From contig JAHCID010000006.1 in the NCBI GenBank assembly GCA_026129405.1, forward strand, positions 62,001 to 126,000: DNA of 64,000 bases, written 5' to 3'. Position numbers and translations under genes: made by a program. This document shows positions 12,215 to 20,989 of this stretch, piece after piece (positions within the stretch are counted from its first letter, which is position 1; every line of letters starts with the position of its first letter). This DNA is from a bacterium (GTDB taxonomy: Bacteria; Desulfobacterota; Binatia; DP-6). Under the pieces are notes generated by a model. That model ran no database searches and was not told the origin of the DNA. It saw only the letters and a program-made list of their open reading frames with translations.

Positions 12215-13900
12215 TCAACCCGGCCGATTTCCACCCTGACGCAGCAGCTCTTCCGCGTGCTCCTGCGCCTCGCGCGTCAGCCGCGCGCCACCCAGCATCC
12301 TCGCCAGCTCCGTCACCCGCTCCGAGTTCGAGAGCGGCTTGGCCGACGAGACCGTGCGTCCCTCCACCACGTCCTTCGCCACCATCACGTGATGCTCCGC
12401 GAAGGCGGCGATCACCGGCAGGTGCGTGACGTTCAGCACCTGGCGGCGACGCCCCAGCTGGCGGAGCTTCTTGCCGATGGTCTCGGCGACGGCCCCGCCG
12501 ACGCCGGCGTCGACCTCGTCGAAGATCAGCGTCGCGCCGTGCTCCTCGGCCGCGGTGAGCGTCTTCAGGGCGAGCATGATGCGCGACAGCTCGCCGCCCG
12601 ACGCCACCTTCGCCAGCGGGCGGAGCTCCTCGCCGCGGTTGGCGGCGAGATAGAACTCGACCTCGTCCCACCCGGTCGGCCACAGGGGCTTGTTCTCGCC
12701 CTCGGTGAAGCGGACCTGGAACCGCGCGCCGTCGAACGAGAGCTGCTTCAGCTCGGCGACGAGCGAGCGCTCGAGCGACATCGCCACGCGCCGCCGCTCG
12801 ACCGACAGCCGTTTCGCCCACTCGCGCGCATCGCGCTCGGCAGCGTCGAGCGTGGCGACCAGCTCGTCGAGCGCCTCGTCGCCGCGCTCGAGCGCCTGGA
12901 GCTCGAGCACGACCTGGTCGCGGCGATGCACCAGCTCGTCGATGCCGACGCCGTACTTGCGCTTGAGACGGCCCAGCTCCGCGAGCCGGTCCTCGACCTG
13001 CTCGAGCCGCGCCGGATCGTGCTGGAGACCGCGCGTGTACTTGCCCAGCGCGGCGCCGGCCTCCTCGAGCTCGGCGAGCGCGCCTTCGACGAGGGTACGC
13101 ACCGGCTCGACGGCCGCATCGACCTTCTCCGCTTCGCGCAGGAAGCCGAGCGCGCGCCCGATGGCGTCGACCGCCGCGCCGTCGTCGGAGTACAGCGTGC
13201 GCTCGGCCGAGCCGGCGAGCATGCCGAGCCGCTCGGCGTGCGCGAGACGCGTGCGCTCCGCCGTGAGCGCCGCCTCTTCCCCGGCCTCCGGGTTCGACTT
13301 CGCCAGCTCCTCGGCCTGGAAGCGCAGCAGCTCGGCGCGCTCGGTGACGGCGGCGCGGCTCTTCTTCGCGTCTTCCAACGCCTGCTTCGCCGCCGTGTAC
13401 GTGGCGTGACGGCGGCGCATCTCCTCGACCGTGCTGGCGAGACCGCCGGCGGCGTCGAGCAGCTCGCGGTGGCTCTCCACCCGGCGCAGCGCCTGGTGCT
13501 CGTCCTGGCCGTAGACGCGGACGAGGTGCGGCGCGAGGTCGCGCAGCAGCGCCAGCGTGCCCATCGAGCCGTTCACGTAGCAGCGCGTGCGGCCTCCGGC
13601 CGCGATCACCCGGCGGATCACGAGGTCGTCGCCGCCGTCCTGGCCGGGGAGCCCGCCGGCCTTCAGGACCTCGCGCGCCGCCTCGGGGACGTCGGTGAAC
13701 AACGCCTCGACGACGGCCTCGTCCTTGCCCGTGCGCACGAGATCCGCGTCGGGACGACCGCCGAGCGCGACGTCGAGCGCCTGGAGCAGGATCGACTTGC
13801 CCGCGCCCGTCTCGCCCGTGACGACGTTGAACCCGGGTTCGAGGATGAGCTCGATCTCGTCGATGATCGCGAGATCAGAGACGCGCAGCGCGCGCAGCAT
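12215..13900 (-). CDS. recN: DNA repair protein RecN
   Basis: An SMC-like ATPase that acts early in double-strand break repair with RecA. It has 561 residues, the usual size. Walker A is GETGAGKS (about 29-36). Two long coiled-coil arms rich in Arg/Glu/Leu occupy about 160-370. The signature ASGGELSRIMLA (about 430) and Walker B LIFDEVDAGVGG (about 455-466) close the head. The start (ATG 13900) overlaps the end of nadK by 26 nt, indicating translational coupling; nadK-recN adjacency is widespread. Confidence 0.97.
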   Translation of the reverse strand: MLRALRVSDLAIIDEIELILEPGFNVVTGETGAGKSILLQALDVALGGRPDADLVRTGKDEAVVEALFTDVPEAAREVLKAGGLPGQDGGDDLVIRRVIAAGGRTRCYVNGSMGTLALLRDLAPHLVRVYGQDEHQALRRVESHRELLDAAGGLASTVEEMRRRHATYTAAKQALEDAKKSRAAVTERAELLRFQAEELAKSNPEAGEEAALTAERTRLAHAERLGMLAGSAERTLYSDDGAAVDAIGRALGFLREAEKVDAAVEPVRTLVEGALAELEEAGAALGKYTRGLQHDPARLEQVEDRLAELGRLKRKYGVGIDELVHRRDQVVLELQALERGDEALDELVATLDAAERDAREWAKRLSVERRRVAMSLERSLVAELKQLSFDGARFQVRFTEGENKPLWPTGWDEVEFYLAANRGEELRPLAKVASGGELSRIMLALKTLTAAEEHGATLIFDEVDAGVGGAVAETIGKKLRQLGRRRQVLNVTHLPVIAAFAEHHVMVAKDVVEGRTVSSAKPLSNSERVTELARMLGGARLTREAQEHAEELLRQGGNRPG

Positions 13901-14762
13901 GACCGCCTCCGTGGTTCGTGCCCCAGCCCAGCTTCGAGCGCAGCACGTCGTAGTGGGTGCGATCCGGCGAGCGGATCAGCGACACCGCCGTCCGGGCACG
14001 CCGCACGACGATCGCGTCGCCCCCCTCGAGGGCCATGCCCTCCTGCCCGTCGACCGTGAGCACCACGTCCTGCTGCCGCGGCGCGACCTCCAGGCGAACG
14101 ACCGAGTCGGGCCGCAGGACCATCGGCCGGTTCGTCAGCGTGTGCGGCGAGATCGGCGACACGAGGATGACCTCGACGGTGGGCTCGACGATCGGCCCGC
14201 CGGCCGACAGCGAATACGCCGTCGAGCCGGTCGGCGTCGCGACGATGACGCCGTCGGCGCGGTACTCCGCCAGCGGCAGGCCGTCGACCAGCATCGTGAA
14301 GCGGATGATGCGGGCGCGCGCGCCGTTGGCGATGACGACGTCGTTCAGCGCCCGCCACCGCTGCCGAGGCGCCCCCGGGCGCTCGAGCTCGGCGCGCAGC
14401 ATCATGCGGCGTTCGACTTCGTAGTCGCCGGCGAGCACGCGCTGGAGCATCGGCAGCGCCTCGGCCTCGGCGATCTCGGTGAGATAGCCGAGCTCGCCCA
14501 TGTTGACGCCCAGGATCGGCGTGTGCTGGTCGGCGCGGCGGGCGACCGAGAGGAGCGTCCCGTCGCCGCCCAGCACGACGATGAGGTCCACCCGCTGCGG
14601 GCGGGCGCTCTTCGGGCGCGGCGGCGCTTCCGGCGCGCCCGAGTCGTCGACCACGACGGCGATACGCCGGCGCCGCAGATACGCGTGCAGGCGCTGCGCG
14701 AGACGCACGGCACGGGGCCGGTCGCGCTTCACCACCAGGCCGACGGTCCGGATGCGCCCCAT
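13875..14762 (-). CDS. nadK: NAD kinase
   Basis: Phosphorylates NAD+ to NADP+ in the cytoplasm. It has 295 residues. The diagnostic VLGGDGTLL (about 62-70) with the catalytic Asp, the NMGELGYL motif (about 87-94) and the ATPTGSTAYSLSAGGPI nucleotide site (about 172-188) are all present. The start ATG 14762 was chosen because it immediately precedes the IRTVGLVVKR beta-strand; the open frame extends upstream only as antisense of rarA. It overlaps recN by 26 nt. Confidence 0.96.
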   Translation of the reverse strand: MGRIRTVGLVVKRDRPRAVRLAQRLHAYLRRRRIAVVVDDSGAPEAPPRPKSARPQRVDLIVVLGGDGTLLSVARRADQHTPILGVNMGELGYLTEIAEAEALPMLQRVLAGDYEVERRMMLRAELERPGAPRQRWRALNDVVIANGARARIIRFTMLVDGLPLAEYRADGVIVATPTGSTAYSLSAGGPIVEPTVEVILVSPISPHTLTNRPMVLRPDSVVRLEVAPRQQDVVLTVDGQEGMALEGGDAIVVRRARTAVSLIRSPDRTHYDVLRSKLGWGTNHGGGHAARAARL

Positions 14763-14808
14763 CTCCACCCCCAGGCGGGGCGCAGACGTACCACGCACCC
14801 CATGCCTG

Positions 14809-14836
14809 TTCCAGTCCGAAACCCGCGTGCTACACG
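14809..14836 (+). promoter_or_regulatory. Possible rarA promoter
   Basis: TTCCAG (14809-14814) and TACACG (14831-14836) lie 16 nt apart, and the rarA ATG comes 7 nt after the -10. Both boxes are weak, but the geometry matches other starts in this window. Confidence 0.35.
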
Positions 14837-14843
14837 AGACGTC

Positions 14844-16196
14844 ATGGCGCAGCAGCCCGAGCTCTTCTCGCGTCCGGATCCCGCGCCCCGGCCTCCCGCC
14901 GCGCATGCCCCGCTCGCCGAGCGGATGCGGCCGCGGACGGTCGCGGAGTTCGTCGGCCAGCGCCACCTGCTCGCGCCGGGTCGCGTCCTGCACGACCTGC
15001 TCGCCGCGGGCACGCTCGAGTCGCTCATCCTCTGGGGCCCGCCCGGGACCGGCAAGACGACGCTCGCGCGCCTGCTCGGGGCAGCCAGCAACGCACCCAC
15101 CGCGTCCTTCTCCGGCGTGCTCCACGGCATCAAGGAGCTGCGCCAGATCATCGACCAGGCCACCGACGAGCTGCGCCGCAGCGGCCGGCCCACCGTGCTG
15201 TTCGTCGACGAGATCCACCGCCTCAACAAGGCGCAGCAGGACGCCTTCCTGCCGCACGTCGAGGCGGGCACCGTCATCCTGATCGGCGCCACCACCGAGA
15301 ACCCGTCCTTCGAGGTGATCCCGGCGCTGCTCTCGCGCAGCCGCGTGCTCGTGCTGGAGCCCCTCGCGGCGGACGACCTGGGCGACCTCGTCGACCGCGC
15401 GCTCGCCGACGCGGAGCGCGGGCTCGGCGGCCAGCGGCTGACGCTCGCGGGTGACGCGCGCGGCTTCCTTCTGGACCACGCCCAGGGCGACGCGCGCGTC
15501 GCGCTCGGCACCCTCGAGGTCGCGGGCCGCATCGCCGCGGGACGCCGCACGCGCACCCTCGACCTCGCGCTCCTCGAAGAGGCCGCGCAGCAGCGCGCGC
15601 TGCGCTACGACAAGGGCGGCGAGGAGCACTACAACGTCGTCTCCGCGTTCATCAAGAGCATGCGCGGCAGCGACCCCGACGCCGCCGTCTACTGGCTCAT
15701 GCGGATGCTCGCTGCGGGCGAGGACCCGCTCTTCGTGGCCCGGCGCATGGTGATCTTCGCGGCCGAGGACGTCGGCAACGCCGAGCCGCAGGCGCTCGCG
15801 CTCGCGCTCGCCGCGAAGGACGCCGTCCACTTCGTCGGCCTGCCCGAGGGCCGCATCCCGCTCGCGCAGGCGGCGACCTACCTCGCCACCTGCCCCAAAT
15901 CGAACGCCGCCTACGTGGCCATGAACGCCGCCGCCGCGGAGGTCGAACGCAGCGGTGCCTTGCCCGTGCCCATGCATCTCCGCAACGCGCCGACGCCGCT
16001 CATGAAGGGGCTCGGCTACGGCGCGGGCTACCAGTACGCCCACGACCAGCCGGATGCGGTCGCCGAGCAGGGCCACCTGCCCGAGGCGCTGGGCGAGGCC
16101 CAGTACTACGAGCCCACGGACCGTGGACACGAACGCGTCATCGCCGAACGGCTCGCCATCTGGCGCGCCGCCCGGCGCGGCAACCCGCCGCGCTGA
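14844..16196 (+). CDS. rarA: Replication-associated recombination protein A (MgsA/RarA AAA ATPase)
   Basis: A 450-residue clamp-loader-like ATPase that acts at stalled replication forks. It begins with a short segment containing QPELF (residues 3-7), a common N-terminal feature, then Walker A GPPGTGKTT (about 65) and Walker B VLFVDEIHRLNK (about 118-129), sensor 1 GATTENPSFEV, and the C-terminal MgsA tetramerisation domain (YDKGGEEHYN, MRGSDPDA, RRMVIFAAEDVGNA). The start ATG 14844 precedes the conserved sequence directly. The neighbours are divergent (nadK) and convergent (truA), so it is monocistronic. Confidence 0.96.
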   Translation: MAQQPELFSRPDPAPRPPAAHAPLAERMRPRTVAEFVGQRHLLAPGRVLHDLLAAGTLESLILWGPPGTGKTTLARLLGAASNAPTASFSGVLHGIKELRQIIDQATDELRRSGRPTVLFVDEIHRLNKAQQDAFLPHVEAGTVILIGATTENPSFEVIPALLSRSRVLVLEPLAADDLGDLVDRALADAERGLGGQRLTLAGDARGFLLDHAQGDARVALGTLEVAGRIAAGRRTRTLDLALLEEAAQQRALRYDKGGEEHYNVVSAFIKSMRGSDPDAAVYWLMRMLAAGEDPLFVARRMVIFAAEDVGNAEPQALALALAAKDAVHFVGLPEGRIPLAQAATYLATCPKSNAAYVAMNAAAAEVERSGALPVPMHLRNAPTPLMKGLGYGAGYQYAHDQPDAVAEQGHLPEALGEAQYYEPTDRGHERVIAERLAIWRAARRGNPPR

Positions 16197-16305
16197 CCGC
16201 CACCACACCACCACCGCGTTCCACGCGAGCAAGCCCGGTGCCAGCGCCGAGCGCCCGCAACTCGGGGGATACCGTGCGCGGGACTGCACGCGCCTGAACG
16301 CGGTG

Positions 16306-17067
16306 TCAGCCGGTTGACCCTCGGGGACCGTAGCGCACCGCCGCGAGGACGAGTCCCTCGGGCGGGCACGTCTGCCCGGCGCGGGTCCGATCGCGCGCTG
16401 CGAGCAGGGCCGGCATGGCCGTCGCCGGCCGCTCGCCGAGCCCGATCTCGACGAGCGTCCCGACCACGTTGCGCACCATGTGCTTCAGGAAAGCGGTGGC
16501 CTCGATGCGCAGGAGGAGAATCGGCCCCTCGTCGACGAATCGGCATGCGAGCACGCGACGCACCGTCGACTGGACCGGCGCCGCGGGATCGGCGCCGCAG
16601 AAGGTCGCGAAGTCGTGCTCGCCGACGAGCTCCGCCGCCGCCGCCGCCATCGCCGCGACGTCGAGCGGGCGCGGATAGTGCCAGCACCAGCGTCGCCAGA
16701 ACACCGACGGCGCGGACTCGCGCCAGATGCGGTACTCGTACACGCGGCTGCTGGCGTCGCGCCGCGGGTCGAACGCGTCGTCGACCAGGGTCACCTCGCG
16801 GATCGCGACGTCGTCGGGCGTGAGCGCGTTCAGGCTGCGCGACAGACGGCGGAGGTCGGGCGGCGCCGTGGTGATCGCGGCGGCGGCCACCTGGCCCCAC
16901 GCGTGCACGCCCGCGTCGGTGCGCCCCGCACCGCGAACCCGCACCCGCTCGCGCAGCGCCGTGTGCAGGGCCTGCTCGAGCACGCCCTGCACCGTCGGGC
17001 CGTCGGGTTGCAGCTGCCACCCGAGGTACCGGGTGCCCTCGTACTCCACGAGCAGGCGCAGCTGCAT
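16306..17067 (-). CDS. truA: tRNA pseudouridine synthase A
   Basis: Converts U38-U40 of tRNA anticodon stems to pseudouridine. It has 253 residues. The catalytic aspartate lies in GRTDAGVHAWGQ (about residue 51). FLKHMVRNVVGTL (about 200) and the N-terminal LLVEYEGTRYLGWQ are family signatures. It is the last gene of the long minus-strand block, 11 nt after the usg/asd homologue. The same asd/usg-truA adjacency is known in gammaproteobacteria. Confidence 0.96.
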   Translation of the reverse strand: MQLRLLVEYEGTRYLGWQLQPDGPTVQGVLEQALHTALRERVRVRGAGRTDAGVHAWGQVAAAAITTAPPDLRRLSRSLNALTPDDVAIREVTLVDDAFDPRRDASSRVYEYRIWRESAPSVFWRRWCWHYPRPLDVAAMAAAAAELVGEHDFATFCGADPAAPVQSTVRRVLACRFVDEGPILLLRIEATAFLKHMVRNVVGTLVEIGLGERPATAMPALLAARDRTRAGQTCPPEGLVLAAVRYGPRGSTG

Positions 17068-17078
17068 CGCTGCGCCGG

Positions 17079-18098
17079 TCAGCGGTGATCGCGGACGAGG
17101 ATCTCGGCGATCTGGACCGCGTTGAGGGCGCTGCCCTTGCCCACGTTGTCGATCGCGATCCAACACGCGAGTCCGTGCTCGACCGTGGGATCGATGCGCA
17201 CGCGGCCGACGTGGGTGGCGCCGGTGCCGATGACGTCGGCCGGCGTGGGGTACGGATCGGCATCGCCCCGGTGCAGCACGATGCCGCGCGCGTCGCGCAG
17301 CAGCGCTGCGGCGGCGTCGGGCGGCAGCGCGCGCTCCGTCTCGATGGTGCAGTCGATGCCGGTGCCGAAGAAGGTCGGCACGCGCGCCGCGCCGACGTGG
17401 AGCCGCAGCGCGGGCTGCTCCAGCACGCGACGCACCTCGGCCAGGACCTGCACCTCGTGCGTCGTCGCACCGCCCGGCTCGAGCGCGCCGACCTGCGGCA
17501 CGACGTTGAACGCGAGGTTGTGCACGAGCTTGTTGCGGCGGCTGCCCCGGCCGCTCAGCAACGCCGCCGACTGGCGCGCGAGCGCGTCGAGTGCCCGCCG
17601 GCCGCGCGGCGCGATGCTCTGGTAGGTGATGGCGGTCACGCGGCGCAGGCCGGCTTCGGCGAGGATCGGCGCCAGCACCACCGCGAGCCCGATCGCCGTG
17701 CTGCTCGGGCTGGCGACGATACCCTGCTCGCGCCACGCCGCGATCGCCGGCGCGTTCACCTCGGGCACCACGAGCGGAATGTGCGGGTCGAAGCGGAAGC
17801 GGCTCGAGGTGTCGATCACCGCCGCACCGGCGGCCGTCGCGGCGGCCGCCCACTCGCCCGCCAGCGCCGGCCCCCCGGAGAAGATCGCGACGTCGACGTC
17901 CTCGAACGCCTCCGCACGCACGAGGTCGACGCGTCCGCTTCGCTCGCCCTCCTCGAAGGGCGCACCGGCCGTGCGGGGCGAGCCCAGCAGGCGCAGCGCG
18001 CGCATGGGGAACTGGCGCTCGTCGAGGAGCCGAACGACCTCGCGGCCGGCGAGGCCCGCCGCGCCGAGAACCGCGACCGTGAGTGCGTCGTCGGCCAT
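17079..18098 (-). CDS. Aspartate-semialdehyde dehydrogenase homologue (USG-1-like), catalytic residues missing
   Basis: A 339-residue member of the Asd/USG-1 family. The NAD(P)-binding start VAVLGAAGLAGREVVRLL (about 8-25) and the family motifs DTSSRFR, LVVPEVNAP and NVGKGSALNAVQIAE are intact. However, the active-site Cys of true Asd (in a NCST-type motif) is replaced: the sequence reads ASPSSTAIG (about residue 130). The usual catalytic His region reads VPTFFGTGID (about 240) with no His. The segment GRRALDALARQSAALLSG resembles E. coli Usg more than Asd. It lies between leuB (4-nt gap) and truA, the classic place for either protein. I infer a USG-1 type paralogue without dehydrogenase activity; a true asd should exist elsewhere. 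Confidence 0.8.
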   Translation of the reverse strand: MADDALTVAVLGAAGLAGREVVRLLDERQFPMRALRLLGSPRTAGAPFEEGERSGRVDLVRAEAFEDVDVAIFSGGPALAGEWAAAATAAGAAVIDTSSRFRFDPHIPLVVPEVNAPAIAAWREQGIVASPSSTAIGLAVVLAPILAEAGLRRVTAITYQSIAPRGRRALDALARQSAALLSGRGSRRNKLVHNLAFNVVPQVGALEPGGATTHEVQVLAEVRRVLEQPALRLHVGAARVPTFFGTGIDCTIETERALPPDAAAALLRDARGIVLHRGDADPYPTPADVIGTGATHVGRVRIDPTVEHGLACWIAIDNVGKGSALNAVQIAEILVRDHR

Positions 18099-18102
18099 GG
18101 TG

Positions 18103-19203
18103 CTACCGCACCAGCCGATCGCGCACGAGCTTGCCCATCGCGCGGCAGCCGATCGTCGTCTCGCCGGCCTGCGCCAGGTCGGCCGTGCGATGGCCCTCGT
18201 CGAGCACGGCGGCGACGGCGGCCTCGATGGCGGCCGCAGCCGGTGCGCAGCCCAGCGAGTAGCGGCAGAGCATCGCCGCGGACAGGATCGCCGCGAGCGG
18301 ATTCGCACGGTCCTGCCCGGCGATGTCGGGCGCCGACCCGTGGATCGGCTCGTAGAGCCCCGCGCAGCGCGTGCCGGGCGTCGGCGCGCCCGCGAGCGAC
18401 GCCGACGGCAGCATGCCCATCGAGCCCGCCAGCATCGACGCCTCGTCGGTGAGGATGTCGCCGAAGAGGTTCTCCGTGGCGATGACGTCGAAGTCCTTCG
18501 GGCGACGGATGAGATGCATCGCCATGGCGTCGACCAGGACGTGCTCGAACTGCACGTCGGGGTAGTCGCGCGACACCTCCGTCGCGACCTCGCGCCACAG
18601 GCGCGACGACGAGAGCACGTTGGCCTTGTCGACCGACGTCAGCTTCTTCCGCCGCTGGCGCGCGAGCGCGAAGGACGCGTGCATGAGGCGCGCGACCTCG
18701 CCCTCGCCGTAGATCATGGTGTCGACCGCCTCGCGGTTGGGCGCCTCGCCGCGGCGCTCGCTCGGCTTGCCGAAGTAGACGCCACCCGTCAGCTCGCGCA
18801 CGACTACGAGGTCGACGCCGTCGAGCGTCTCGGGCTTGAGCGTCGAGGACTCGACGAGCGCGGGCACCGTCCACACGGGGCGGAGGTTGGCGTAGACGTT
18901 GAGGCCCTTGCGCAGCCCGAGGAGCGCCTGCTCCGGCCGAACCTTCGCCTTCGGGTCGTCCCACTTCGGGCCGCCGACGGCGCCGAGGAGGACGGCGTCG
19001 GCCTGCCGGGCGCGGGCGAGCTCCGCAGCGGGGAGCGGCTCGCCGGTGGCGTCGATCGCGGCGCCGCCCACGACGCCCGGATCGAACCTCAGCGAGAAGT
19101 CGTGGCGCGGCGCCACCAGCTCGAGCACGGCCTGCGCCTCGGCCGTCACCTCCGGTCCGATGCCGTCCCCGGGAAAGACTGCGATGGTCGCCTTCGTGCT
19201 CAC
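18103..19203 (-). CDS. leuB: 3-Isopropylmalate dehydrogenase
   Basis: Oxidatively decarboxylates 3-isopropylmalate with NAD+. It has 366 residues. GDGIGPEVTAEA (about 12-23), the substrate loop ELTGGVYFGKPSERRG (about 139-154), and the metal site GSAPDIAGQDRANPLA (about 288-303) are all present. It overlaps leuA by 4 nt (ATGA) and is followed 4 nt later by the usg/asd homologue, so it belongs to the attenuated leuAB unit. Confidence 0.97.
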   Translation of the reverse strand: MSTKATIAVFPGDGIGPEVTAEAQAVLELVAPRHDFSLRFDPGVVGGAAIDATGEPLPAAELARARQADAVLLGAVGGPKWDDPKAKVRPEQALLGLRKGLNVYANLRPVWTVPALVESSTLKPETLDGVDLVVVRELTGGVYFGKPSERRGEAPNREAVDTMIYGEGEVARLMHASFALARQRRKKLTSVDKANVLSSSRLWREVATEVSRDYPDVQFEHVLVDAMAMHLIRRPKDFDVIATENLFGDILTDEASMLAGSMGMLPSASLAGAPTPGTRCAGLYEPIHGSAPDIAGQDRANPLAAILSAAMLCRYSLGCAPAAAAIEAAVAAVLDEGHRTADLAQAGETTIGCRAMGKLVRDRLVR

Positions 19204-20753
19204 GGACCCACCTCGACCTGCGGATGCAGCTGGCGGTGCAGACGCCGGTACTCCAGCTTGTTCAGCGCGTTCAGATAGGCCAGCGCGCTGGCCTGGATGA
19301 TGTCGGTGTGGCTACCCTGCCCGGTGACGGTGACGCCGTCCTCGGTGAGGAGGCAGCTCACCTCGCCCAGCGCGTCGGTGCCGCCGGTGATCGCCTTCAC
19401 GGCGTAGCGGTCGAGGCGCGGGTGCTGCCCGGTGAGGTCGCCGATCACCTTGAAGCAGGCGTCGACCATGCCGTCGCCGGCGCCCGAGCCGGTGACCTCG
19501 TCGCCGTCGATCCTGAGCTTCACGGTCGCGTAGGGAACGGCCATGCTCGACGAGGTGACGTTCAGGTACACCAGCTCGTAGCGATCGCGGATGCCGGGGT
19601 GGCGCACCGACTCCTGCGCGACGAGGGCGATGATGTCCTCGTCGTAGACCGTCTTCTTCGCGTCGGCGAGCGCCTTGAAGGCGTCGAACAGGCGGTTCAT
19701 GTCGACCGACGTCGTGTCGAGCCCCAGCTCGCGGATGCGGTTCACCAGCGCGTGGCGGCCCGAGTGCTTGCCCAGGACCAGGCGATTCGAGCTCAGCCCG
19801 ACGTCTTCGGGATTCATGATCTCGTAGTTCTGCCGGTACTTGAGGACGCCGTCCTGGTGGATGCCGGCCTCGTGGGCGAAGGCGTTCTCGCCGACGATGG
19901 CCTTGTTCACCTGCACGGCGAGGCCCGTGATCTGCGTCACCAGGCGGCTCGTCGGGTAGATCTCCTGCGACACGATGCCGGTGTCGACGCCGAAGTGCGG
20001 GCCGCGCGTGCGCATGGCCATCACGACCTCTTCCATGGCGGTGTTACCGGCGCGCTCGCCGATGCCGTTGACGGTGCACTCGATCTGGCGGCAGCCGTTC
20101 TCGACCGCCGACAGCGAGTTGGCGGTCGCCAGCCCGAGGTCGTTGTGGCAGTGCGCGCTCCAGATCACCTCGTCGGCGCCCGGCACCCGCTCGCGCAGCA
20201 TGCGGAACAGCTCCCCGTACTCGTGGGGCATGGCGTAGCCGGTGGTGTCGGGGACGTTGATGACGCGGGCCCCGGCCTCGATGACGGCCGTGAAGACCTC
20301 GACGAGATAATCGAGATCGCTGCGCGAGGCGTCCTCGGCGGAGAACTCGACGTAGTCGAGATGCTGCTTCGCGCGGGTGATGGCCCAGACGGCGGCGTCA
20401 CGCACGTCCTGCCGGCTCATCATGAGCTTGTGCTTCAGGTGGATGTCGGAGGTGGCGATGAAGATGTGGATCCCCGGGTTCTTGGCCTTCTCGACGGCGG
20501 CGATGGCGCGGTCGATGTCCTGCTCCCGGGTCCGCGCCAGCGACAGCACGATCGGCTTCGTGACTGCGGAGGCGACGCGCCGGACGGCTTCGAAGTCGCC
20601 GTCGGACGAGGCGGCGAAGCCGGCCTCGATGACGTCGACGCCCAGCCGCTCGAGCTGGCGCGCGATCGCCACCTTCTCCTCCATGTTCATGGTGGCGCCC
20701 GGCGATTGCTCGCCGTCGCGCAGCGTCGTGTCGAAGATCTGTACTCGGTCCAT
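19200..20753 (-). CDS. leuA: 2-Isopropylmalate synthase
   Basis: Claisen condensation of acetyl-CoA with 2-oxoisovalerate, the committed step to leucine. It has 517 residues. The N-terminal TIM barrel begins IFDTTLRDGEQSPGATM, with the metal-binding HCHND motif near residue 205. The C-terminal LeuA regulatory domain (about 390-510) is present, so leucine feedback inhibition is expected. Start ATG 20753 follows GGAAGGGAG; a longer frame from 20789 is less likely. It is preceded by a leader peptide and attenuator (see 20864-20950 and 20799-20838). Confidence 0.97.
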   Translation of the reverse strand: MDRVQIFDTTLRDGEQSPGATMNMEEKVAIARQLERLGVDVIEAGFAASSDGDFEAVRRVASAVTKPIVLSLARTREQDIDRAIAAVEKAKNPGIHIFIATSDIHLKHKLMMSRQDVRDAAVWAITRAKQHLDYVEFSAEDASRSDLDYLVEVFTAVIEAGARVINVPDTTGYAMPHEYGELFRMLRERVPGADEVIWSAHCHNDLGLATANSLSAVENGCRQIECTVNGIGERAGNTAMEEVVMAMRTRGPHFGVDTGIVSQEIYPTSRLVTQITGLAVQVNKAIVGENAFAHEAGIHQDGVLKYRQNYEIMNPEDVGLSSNRLVLGKHSGRHALVNRIRELGLDTTSVDMNRLFDAFKALADAKKTVYDEDIIALVAQESVRHPGIRDRYELVYLNVTSSSMAVPYATVKLRIDGDEVTGSGAGDGMVDACFKVIGDLTGQHPRLDRYAVKAITGGTDALGEVSCLLTEDGVTVTGQGSHTDIIQASALAYLNALNKLEYRRLHRQLHPQVEVGP

Positions 20754-20798
20754 CGGGGGTCTCCCTTCCGCCACCTTCGGGTCAACCACCCAGGGCCC

Positions 20799-20838
20799 AG
20801 AAACAGAAATGCCACGGAGCGGATGACCCGCCCGTGGC
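20799..20838 (-). terminator. Attenuator terminator in the leuA leader
   Basis: On the minus strand a hairpin GCCACGG-GCGG / CCGC-CCGTGGC (20811-20838, 11 bp with one bulge and a 5-nt loop) is followed by the T-rich run ATTTCTGTTTCT. It lies 25 nt after the leader peptide stop and 45 nt before the leuA start. This is the layout of transcription attenuators of amino acid operons. Confidence 0.7.
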
Positions 20839-20863
20839 TTTGCGACGTTTCGGTCCCTGCGTC

Positions 20864-20950
20864 TCAGACCACGACGTCGGCCACGGACGGGCTCGTAAGG
20901 AGGAGCTCGCCGAGCAGGGCCGCATCGAGGAGGAGAAACGCACGGGACAT
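20864..20950 (-). CDS. leuL: Leucine operon leader peptide
   Basis: A 28-residue open frame with eight leucines, six in two LLL runs (residues 6-8, FLLLD, and 16-18, ELLLT), and a closing VVV. It starts with ATG 20950, 11 nt beyond a -10-like element. A rho-independent hairpin follows its stop. Ribosome stalling at the Leu codons under leucine starvation would let transcription continue into leuA. This is inferred from the classical leuL model; no homologue search was possible. Confidence 0.7.
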   Translation of the reverse strand: MSRAFLLLDAALLGELLLTSPSVADVVV

Positions 20951-20961
20951 TCCGTCGTCGG

Positions 20962-20989
20962 GCTTAACCGCGGCCCCCCGGCGTGTCAA
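20962..20989 (-). promoter_or_regulatory. Predicted leu operon promoter
   Basis: A perfect -35 TTGACA (plus-strand TGTCAA, 20984-20989) and TTAAGC (GCTTAA, 20962-20967) are 16 nt apart. The -35 lies inside the last codons of pssA. The leader peptide start is 11 nt downstream of the -10. Confidence 0.6.
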
